From Sphingobium sp. Ant17 (lineage in GTDB: Bacteria; Pseudomonadota; Alphaproteobacteria; Sphingomonadales; Sphingomonadaceae): 64,000 bases of DNA. The stretch spans positions 2,325 through 66,324 of the forward strand of contig NZ_JEMV01000027.1 of the NCBI RefSeq assembly GCF_000588875.1. Reading direction: 5' to 3'. Within the stretch, counting starts at the first letter, position 1. The number at the start of each line of letters is the position of its first letter. Positions 55,430 to 64,000 of the stretch are shown here, piece by piece. Position numbers and translations under genes: made by a program. Below the pieces are notes generated by a model. It had not been told where the DNA came from and ran no database searches. It saw only the letters and a program-made list of their open reading frames with translations.

Positions 55430-56767
55430 TTACCCGATCGCCCGCAACGCTTGCGCAAAGTCCGCGATCAGGTCGTCGGCATCCTCGCAGCCGATCGAGA
55501 TGCGCACCATATTGTCGCCGATCCCCAACGCCGCCTTGCGCGCGGCCGGCACCGACAGATGCGTCATTGCAGCGGGATGGCTCGCCAGCGTCTCGGTCCC
55601 GCCCAGGCTGACTGCCAGCTTGGCGATCTTGAGCGCATCGAGAAAAGCGAACGCCTCCGCCTCGCCACCGTTCAGATAGAGCGAGAAGGTCGATCCCGCC
55701 CCGGTGCAATGCCGCTCGTAAATATCCCGCTGCCGCTCGGTTTCGGGGAAGCCGAGATAGACGATCTTCTCCACCTGCGGCTGCGCGCGCAGCCAGGCGC
55801 ACACCTTGGCCGCATTCTCGCCCGCCCGGCTCATCCGCAATTCCAGCGTCTCCAAGCTGCGCATCAGCATCCAGGCCGAATGCGGGTCCAAAATCGTGCC
55901 GATCGTGTTGCGCATCAACCGGATCGTGGTGATCAACGCGCTGGACCCCAACACCCCGCCTGCGACCAGGTCGCTATGTCCGCCTGCATATTTGGTCAGG
56001 CTGTAGATCACCAGATCCGCGCCATGGGCGAGGGGCTTCAACCATAACGGCCCCAAAAATGTATTGTCGATCGCGATCGGCGGCACATGGCTCTCGCCCG
56101 CAAAGGCCAAGTCGCGCCGCGCAACCACTGCTTCGATATCGACCAGCACATTGGTCGGATTGGCCGGGCTTTCGAGATACAGTAGCGCCACGCGACCCAG
56201 CCCCTTGGCCTTCTCGATCACCGCGCCAATCTCGTCGTCGGTCGCGCCCGCAGGAAAATCGAGCCACTGCACCCCGAACTTGCCCAATATCCGCCCGATC
56301 AGTGATTCGGTCGCGGCATAGAGCGGCGCGGAATGGACGATCACATCGCCCGGTTGCACCATGGCGAGCAGGGTGGTGGCGATCGCCGACATGCCGCTGG
56401 AAAAGAGCAGCGCATCCTCGGCCTCTTCCCACACCGACAGCCGATCCTCGGCAATTTCCTGATTAGGACCATTGAAGCGCGAATAGACAAGGCCCTCCGA
56501 TCCGCCCGGCCTTATGCCCGTCACGCCCTCGAAATGCCGCTTCCCCGCCGCCGCGCTTTCGAACGCGAAGGTGGACGTCAGGAAGATCGGCGGCTTCAAC
56601 GATCCTTCCGACAGGGTCGGGTCATAGCCGTGCCCCATCATCAGCGTCGCGGGCTTCAGCTTGCGCCCATCAATCTCCATGATCGGCGGCTTGGGACGAC
56701 GGCGGTTGGACTCGACGCCCGTCAGATCGGCTTCGGTTTGGCCAGACATATCGTTGATCTCCTGCAT
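55430..56767 (-). CDS. cystathionine gamma-synthase family PLP enzyme
   Basis: The 445-residue enzyme has the PLP Lys in YSLTKYAGGHSD, the GMSAIATT cofactor loop and LGGTETLASHPA. It acts in trans-sulfuration or methionine degradation; the N-terminal extension of about 40 residues is typical of the subgroup annotated only as 'family protein'. ATG 56767 or 56749 may be the start. Confidence 0.92.
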   Translation of the reverse strand: MQEINDMSGQTEADLTGVESNRRRPKPPIMEIDGRKLKPATLMMGHGYDPTLSEGSLKPPIFLTSTFAFESAAAGKRHFEGVTGIRPGGSEGLVYSRFNGPNQEIAEDRLSVWEEAEDALLFSSGMSAIATTLLAMVQPGDVIVHSAPLYAATESLIGRILGKFGVQWLDFPAGATDDEIGAVIEKAKGLGRVALLYLESPANPTNVLVDIEAVVARRDLAFAGESHVPPIAIDNTFLGPLWLKPLAHGADLVIYSLTKYAGGHSDLVAGGVLGSSALITTIRLMRNTIGTILDPHSAWMLMRSLETLELRMSRAGENAAKVCAWLRAQPQVEKIVYLGFPETERQRDIYERHCTGAGSTFSLYLNGGEAEAFAFLDALKIAKLAVSLGGTETLASHPAAMTHLSVPAARKAALGIGDNMVRISIGCEDADDLIADFAQALRAIG

Positions 56768-56925
56768 GATGCGGCATCTGCTGCGCCGCTCTTGATGGCA
56801 GGATGGTAACGCAGGGATAGGCGGGACGGCCAGAGGGAAGGGTAAGAATATTTCGCCCTACCGTATTTATATTGCCATCTTCGCGCCTGCTTTCGCCAAG
56901 GCATCATCCACCCTACATCCACCCC

Positions 56926-59333
56926 ATGGATGCTCTCCCCCAAGTGCTGGAAGACTGGTTCGCCGGCCGCGGCTGGGCACCGCGTTCGCACCAGCGCGCC
57001 ATGCTTGCCGCCGCGCGCCGGGGTGATCATGCGCTGCTGGTCGCGCCGACCGGGGCGGGCAAGACGCTGGCGGGCTTCCTGCCGACCCTGGCCGACCTCA
57101 TTGATCGCCCGACCGACCGGCTCCACACTCTTTATGTCTCGCCGCTCAAGGCGCTAGCCGTGGACGTCCGCCGCAATCTCCTGACCCCGATCGAGGAGAT
57201 GGCGCTCCCGATCCGCGTCGAAACCCGCACCGGCGACACGCCGTCGGACCGCAAGGCGCGCCAGCGCGTCAAGCCGCCCCATATCCTCCTCACCACGCCC
57301 GAATCGCTCTCGCTGCTGCTCAGCTATCCCGATTCTGCCCTGATGTTCGCCGATCTGCAGACCGTTATCGTCGACGAAGTCCACGCCTTCGCCACACAAA
57401 AACGCGGTGATCTGCTCAGCCTGTCGATGGCCAGGCTGCAGACGATCAACCCCGCACTACGCCGCGTCGCCTTGTCCGCCACCGTGGCGGATGTCGACGC
57501 CTATCGCGCCTGGCTCGCGCCCGACGGCGATATCGACACCGTCGCGGCGGTATTGGGGGAGGCGGGGGCGGAGCCGAACGTCACCATTCTCATTCCCGAA
57601 GGTCGCGTCCCCTGGTCGGGCCATTCGGGCAAATATGCCGCCAATCAGGTGATGGCCGAAATCGCCGCGCATCAAACGACGCTCGTCTTCTGCAACACGC
57701 GGGGCCTTGCCGAACTCATTTTTCAGGAACTCTGGTCGGCAAACGACGCCAACCTGCCCATCGCCATCCACCATGGCAGCCTGTCGATTGAAGCCCGGCG
57801 CAAGGTGGAAAGTGCGATGGCCGACGGCAAACTCCGCGCTTTGGTCGCCACCGCCTCGCTCGACCTCGGCGTCGATTGGGGCAATGTCGATTGCGTCATT
57901 CAGATGGGCGCCCCCAAAGGCTCATCGCGCCTGCTCCAGCGAATCGGCCGCGCCAATCACCGGCTCGATCAGGCCAGCGAGGCGATCCTCATCCCCGGCA
58001 ACCGCTTCGAATATCTCGAAGCGCGCGCCGCCCTCGACGCGGTCGAGGCGGGCGAGCGCGACGCCGATGATTTCCGCGTCGGCAGCCTCGATGTTCTCGC
58101 CCAACACATCATGGGCCTCGCCTGCGCCGGTCCCTTTCACGAAGCCGCGATGCTCGCCGAAATCCAGTCCGCCACCCCCTATAGCGCACTGACGCCCGAC
58201 GCCTTCGCCTCCGTCCTCCATTTCATCGAAGGCGGCGGCTATGCCTTGCGCGCCTATGATCGGTTCAAACGGCTGGCTCAGGATGCGGACGGCACATGGC
58301 GCGTCGCCCACCCGCGCTTCATTCAGCAACACCGCCTCAACGCCGGTATCATCGTCGATCAGCCCGCGCTCGCCGTCCGCTTCGCCAATGGCCGCAAGCT
58401 CGGCACGGTGGAGGAGGGCTTCGCTGCCCAGCTTACGCCCGGCGACAGCTTCTTCTTCTCCGGCATGGCGCTCGAAGTGGTCAAGATGGACACCACCGAT
58501 CTGGTCGTCCGCGCCACCTCCAAACAGGCGCGCATCCCCAGTTGGGGCGGCAGCCGCATGGCCATGTCTACGCGCCTCGCCGACCGGGTCCGCGCCTTCC
58601 TCGCTAGCCCCGACCAATGGCATCGCTTCCCATCCGACGTACGCGAATGGCTGGACATGCAGAAACTCCGCTCCGTCCTGCCGCAACCGGGCCAACTACT
58701 CATCGAAACCTTCCCGCACGAAGGCCGCCATTATCTGCTCTGCTACAGTTTCGAAGGCTGGAACGCGCATCAATCGCTCGGCATGCTGCTCACCCGCCGG
58801 ATGGAGAGCCAGGGCCTCCTGCCCTTGGGCTTCGTCGCCAATGATTACGCCTTGGCAGTCTATGGCCTCAAACCCGTCACCGATCCGCACAGCCTTTTCT
58901 CCGCCGACATTCTCGATCATGAATTTGTCGATTGGGTCGAACAATCGAGCCTGCTCAAGCGCGCCTTCCGCGACGTCGCGGTCATCTCAGGCCTCATCGA
59001 GCGCCAGCATCCCGGCAAACGCAAGACCGGGCGGCAGGTCACTTTCTCCACCGACCTCATCTACGACGTGCTGCGCAAATATCAGCCCGACCATCTGCTG
59101 ATCAAGGCGGCCTGGGCCGATGCCCGTGCGCGGATGACCGATGTCGGGCGGCTGGGCGACCTGATCGACCGGGCCGCCACGACCATGCTGCATGTCACGC
59201 TCGACCGGGTCAGCCCGCTCGCCGTGCCGGTCCTCATCCTCATCGGCCGCGAACAAGTCGCGCAGAGCGCCGCCGAGGACGCGCTGCTGATCGAGCTGAA
59301 GCGCTGGTGGCGCAGGCGATGCGCCCGGACTGA
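56926..59333 (+). CDS. Lhr-type ATP-dependent DNA helicase (C-terminal slip as read)
   Basis: The protein of about 800 residues has APTGAGKT, DEVHAF, SATVAD, the RIGRANHRLDQ motif VI and the winged-helix and Lhr core domains of the ligase-associated DEXH helicase. It acts in DNA repair. As read, the end is RWWRRRCARTDPCCG and runs to 59382. One G more near 59295 gives EAEALVAQAMRPD and a stop at 59331-59333, the normal family end. ATG 56926 was chosen from the family N-terminus. Confidence 0.93.
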
Positions 59334-59437
59334 TCCTTGCTGCGGCAATGATCGAAAATCCCACTATCTGAAAGCTAGATAAGCCGTTTCTCTTGCGGAC
59401 CTTACGGGTCCATCCATCGTTTCCCAGTCCGAGGGGT

Positions 59438-59456
59438 GTCGATCGTCACGATCGAC
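59438..59456. promoter_or_regulatory. 19-bp palindrome upstream of catalase
   Basis: gtcgatcgt-c-acgatcgac has perfect 9-bp arms, 22 bp before the catalase start. It overlaps the leader just before the ribosome site and may be an operator or an mRNA stem. Confidence 0.5.
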
Positions 59457-59478
59457 AAAACAACAGAGGAACCTGATC

Positions 59479-61146
59479 ATGTCGAATTCACCGATTTCGG
59501 CCGCGCCCTTGCGCGGCCTGACCCTGGCTGCCGTCAGCCTGTCCGCGCTCGTCGGCGCACAGGCCTCGGCCCAGACCAACACGCAGGTCGCCCCGCGCAT
59601 GGCCACCGTCACCCTGCCGGCCGACGCCGGGCAGACGATGACCGTCCCCGCCGAAGCCGCACCCGCGACCGTCCCCAACCTCACGCGCGACAATGGCGCG
59701 CCGATCGGGGCCAACCGCAACAGCAAGACCGCGGGCGACCTTGGTCCGGTGCTGCTCGAAGACACCACGCTGATTGAAAAGCTCGCCCGCTTCGACCGCG
59801 AACGCATTCCAGAGCGCGTCGTCCACGCTCGTGGCACCGGCGCACACGGCGTGTTCCGCGCCACGACCGACATCAGCGACCTGACCCGCGCCTCGCTCTT
59901 TGCGGCGGGCAAGGAAACCCCGGTCTTCGTGCGCTTTTCCGCCGTCATCCACCCGTCGGGCAGCCCCGAAGGCCTGCGCGACCCGCGCGGTTTCGCCACC
60001 AAATTCTACACCGATCAGGGCAATTGGGATCTGGTCGGCAACAATCTGCCGATCTTCTTCATCCGCGACGCGATGCAATTCCCGGACATGGTCCATAGCC
60101 TCAAGCCTTCGCCGGTCACCAACAAGCAAGACCCCAACCGCTATTTCGACTTCTTCTCGAACACGCCCGAATCCACCAACATGCTGACCCAGCTCTATTC
60201 GAACCTGGGCACGCCTTCCTCCTACCGCACCATGGATGGCAATGGCGTCCACGCCTTCAAGCTGGTGAATGCGCAAGGCAAGGTGACCTTCGCCAAGTTC
60301 CGCTGGATCAGCCGCCAGGGCGTGAAGAATCTCTCCGGCCCGGATGCAAGCACGGCCCAGTTCAACTTCCTGACCGATGACCTCTATCGCGAAGTCGGCA
60401 AGGGCAATTTCCCGACCTGGGATCTGATGGTGCAGACCATGTCGCCCGAACAATTTGCAGGTCTCGACTATAATCCGTTTGACGATACCAAGGAATGGCT
60501 CGACGTGCCGTTCCGTAAGATCGGCGAGATGACGCTCAACAAGATGCCCGCCAACTATTTCGAGTTCACCGAACAATCGGCCTTTGCGCCATCCAACATG
60601 GTGCCCGGCATCGAAGCCTCGCCCGACCGTATGCTCCAGGGCCGCTTGTTCAGCTATGCCGACACGCAGCGCTACCGCGTCGGCGCGAACGTCTTGCAGT
60701 TGCCGGTCAACAAGCCGCTGGCACCGGTGGTCAATAATTCGCAGGACGGCGTGATGGACGCGACCGGCTCGACCTCTAACGTCAATTATTTCCCCGCGAT
60801 GGTGCAGAAGCAGGCCGCCGCCGAATATGGCCAGTCGACCTATGCCATCAACGCGACGGTCGATGCCAAGCCAATCGAAAAGACCAATAATTTCGCGCAG
60901 GCAGGCATTTTCTATCGCGCGCTGTCGACCAAGGACAAGGCCGACCTGATCGCCAACCTCGCGGGCGATCTGGGTCAAGTCACGTCCGACCGCACCCGCA
61001 CTATGATGGTCAGCTATTTCTACCAGGCCGACAAGGATTACGGCACCCGCATCGCCAAGGCGGTCAACGTGCCGATGGCAGAAGTGACCAAGGCCGTCAC
61101 CGAATATGAAGCCGCCTACCCGCAACAGCGCCTGACCGTGCGTTAA
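59479..61146 (+). CDS. exported heme catalase
   Basis: The 555-residue precursor has a signal peptide cleaved near AQASA-QT (about 32). The mature enzyme has the distal His H116 in VVHARGTGAHG, the FVRFSAVIHPSGSPEGLRDPRGFATKFY substrate channel and the proximal Tyr in RLFSYADTQRYRVG. It destroys periplasmic H2O2. AGAGGAA precedes ATG 59479. An ankyrin gene follows, as in katB-ankB of Pseudomonas. Confidence 0.96.
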   Translation: MSNSPISAAPLRGLTLAAVSLSALVGAQASAQTNTQVAPRMATVTLPADAGQTMTVPAEAAPATVPNLTRDNGAPIGANRNSKTAGDLGPVLLEDTTLIEKLARFDRERIPERVVHARGTGAHGVFRATTDISDLTRASLFAAGKETPVFVRFSAVIHPSGSPEGLRDPRGFATKFYTDQGNWDLVGNNLPIFFIRDAMQFPDMVHSLKPSPVTNKQDPNRYFDFFSNTPESTNMLTQLYSNLGTPSSYRTMDGNGVHAFKLVNAQGKVTFAKFRWISRQGVKNLSGPDASTAQFNFLTDDLYREVGKGNFPTWDLMVQTMSPEQFAGLDYNPFDDTKEWLDVPFRKIGEMTLNKMPANYFEFTEQSAFAPSNMVPGIEASPDRMLQGRLFSYADTQRYRVGANVLQLPVNKPLAPVVNNSQDGVMDATGSTSNVNYFPAMVQKQAAAEYGQSTYAINATVDAKPIEKTNNFAQAGIFYRALSTKDKADLIANLAGDLGQVTSDRTRTMMVSYFYQADKDYGTRIAKAVNVPMAEVTKAVTEYEAAYPQQRLTVR

Positions 61147-61160
61147 GAAAAACCGAAAAG

Positions 61161-61182
61161 CCCCTCCCCTTCAGGGGAGGGG
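61161..61182 (+). repeat. stem-loop between catalase and ankyrin genes
   Basis: cccctcccc-ttca-ggggagggg is a perfect 9-bp stem, 14 nt after the catalase stop. It lacks a T run and may act as a partial terminator or as a mRNA-stabilising element that sets the ratio of the two products. Confidence 0.5.
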
Positions 61183-61255
61183 TTTGGGGTGGGGGCGTGG
61201 CCGGCCAAATGCCAGCTCCGACAGCTAATCCCACCCTCACCAAGGACTCCCCATC

Positions 61256-61803
61256 ATGCTCTCCCTCCTCCTGGCCACAGCGTTGGCCGCCGCAACCCCC
61301 GCGCTGGACGCGCTCCCCACCCCCGACGCCGCCAGCAACTCTTGTTCGACGCCGCCCGGCTCGGGCGCACCGACATGATCGCGCCGCTCGTCAAGGCAGG
61401 CGTTGACCTCAACGCCACCGACGCACGCGGCTTCACCCCGCTGATTCTCGCGGCCTATAATGGTCAGGCGGACACGCTCGACGCGCTGATCGCCGCCGGT
61501 GCCGACGCCTGCAAGCCCGACGGATCGCAAGGCAACACTGCGCAAATGGGCGTCGCCTTCAAGGGCAATGACGCGATCGCCGCCCGGCTGCTAAATGCTG
61601 GCTGCGACGTCAACGCCCGTAACAAGGCCGGGCAAACCGCGCTGATGATGGCCGCGCTCTTTGGTCGCAGTGCCCAGGTCGCCATGCTGGTCAAGGCCGG
61701 TGCCGACCCAGCGCTCGCCGACGCCTCCGGCCGCACCGCCAAAGCCGTCGCACAGGGCCAGGGCAATGACGCGATGGTCAGGCAACTCGACGCCACGCCA
61801 TAA
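61256..61803 (+). pseudogene. exported ankyrin-repeat protein, frameshifted as read
   Basis: A signal peptide (MLSLLLATALAAATPALDA) begins at ATG 61256 with AAGGA upstream. One base lost near 61331-61333 shifts the frame; the next frame continues QQLLFDAARLGRTDMIAPLVKAGVD and four ankyrin repeats to 61803. The whole is about 182 residues. AnkB partners of exported catalases support their activity. The slip is likely a sequencing error. Confidence 0.85.
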
Positions 61804-61833
61804 CCGTTCCGGGCGGACATAACGGACAAAGCC

Positions 61834-61849
61834 TGTTCCACGTGAAACG
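61834..61849. promoter_or_regulatory. parS-like site 4, near gyrB
   Basis: tgttccacgtgaaacg matches the parS consensus in 14 of 16 positions. It is 18 kb from parAB and lies in the convergent gap between the ankyrin gene and gyrB. Confidence 0.7.
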
Positions 61850-61910
61850 GAAGATGCCGCTATTTCAGCCTCTTCCGATTCGCTGTGCTCCGGCAAAGCA
61901 GACATAGGGC

Positions 61911-61948
61911 GACATTGTACGGGAAGGCGAACCACCCCGTCCAATGTC
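61911..61948 (-). terminator. hairpin downstream of gyrB
   Basis: gacattg-t-acggg (61911-61923) pairs with cccgt-c-caatgtc (61936-61948), a 12-pair stem with one mismatch, 35 bp after the gyrB stop. It lacks a T run on the gyrB strand. Confidence 0.4.
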
Positions 61949-61983
61949 ATTTTCGCAAACCCATGTCCGCTTCGCTGTCCGTT

Positions 61984-64000
<2,017 letters not shown>

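Noticed and set aside
54286-55611. 441-codon plus-strand open frame
   Set aside because: It spans the antisense of three clear minus-strand genes and reads as low-complexity His/Arg/Pro sequence.
59488-61125. 545-codon minus-strand open frame opposite the catalase
   Set aside because: It is an antisense shadow; the catalase catalytic motifs and signal peptide are unmistakable.

Overview
The window looks like chromosomal DNA of a sphingomonad (Sphingobium/Sphingomonas type alphaproteobacterium). This rests on high GC, the mnmE-mnmG-rsmG-parA-parB block with TTCACGTGAA-type parS sites, the DUF6489 and DUF5818 families, a Ros/MucR regulator, REP-like palindromes of the CCGTTCGGGCTGAGC type, and the leuS-lptE-holA order. 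I worked from the sequence alone; no database search was possible.

Positions 1-18.67 kb read as an accessory island. They hold an IS110-family insertion sequence with IS1111-like subterminal repeats, a nucleotidyltransferase-HEPN fusion, a sigma region-4-like protein, ArdC and a large ParB-like protein that share a duplicated structured leader, two HNH nucleases, small stress or regulatory genes, a tandem-nitrilase/HNH gene pair, a PHA-granule-region protein, a 30-residue membrane peptide, and an Xre-RES toxin-antitoxin pair followed by a DnaQ-like exonuclease. The island ends at a tyrosine integrase that abuts the 3' end of a tRNA-Leu(CAG), the classical attachment arrangement.

Positions 18.7-64 kb are core chromosome. 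They include the glyoxalase pair, leuS-lptE-holA, a translationally coupled type III polyketide synthase/methyltransferase/FAD oxidoreductase operon, msrB, a class A PBP, rho, a TerC-family protein, a dienelactone hydrolase/quinone reductase pair, the mnmE-mnmG-rsmG-parA-parB cluster with parS sites, pepN, an mlaE-F-D-lipoprotein lipid transport operon, an AsmA protein, a PLP sulfur enzyme, an Lhr-type helicase, an exported catalase with an ankyrin partner, and the 3' part of gyrB at the right edge.

Eleven sites show a one-base slip that breaks an otherwise intact gene: the Excalibur protein, RES toxin, integrase, glyoxalase I, PBP1A, rho, quinone reductase, mnmG (twice), lhr and ankB. Ten are missing bases and one is an extra T in a T run. 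Because rho, mnmG and a PBP are among them, these are most likely sequencing errors of an unpolished assembly, so most 'pseudogenes' listed here are probably intact genes in the organism.

The best candidates for undescribed biology are the tandem-nitrilase + HNH operon (10.77-13.41 kb), the duplicated leader upstream of ardC and parB-like genes (3.76-3.90 and 5.98-6.11 kb), and the Xre-RES-exonuclease operon (15.0-17.1 kb).
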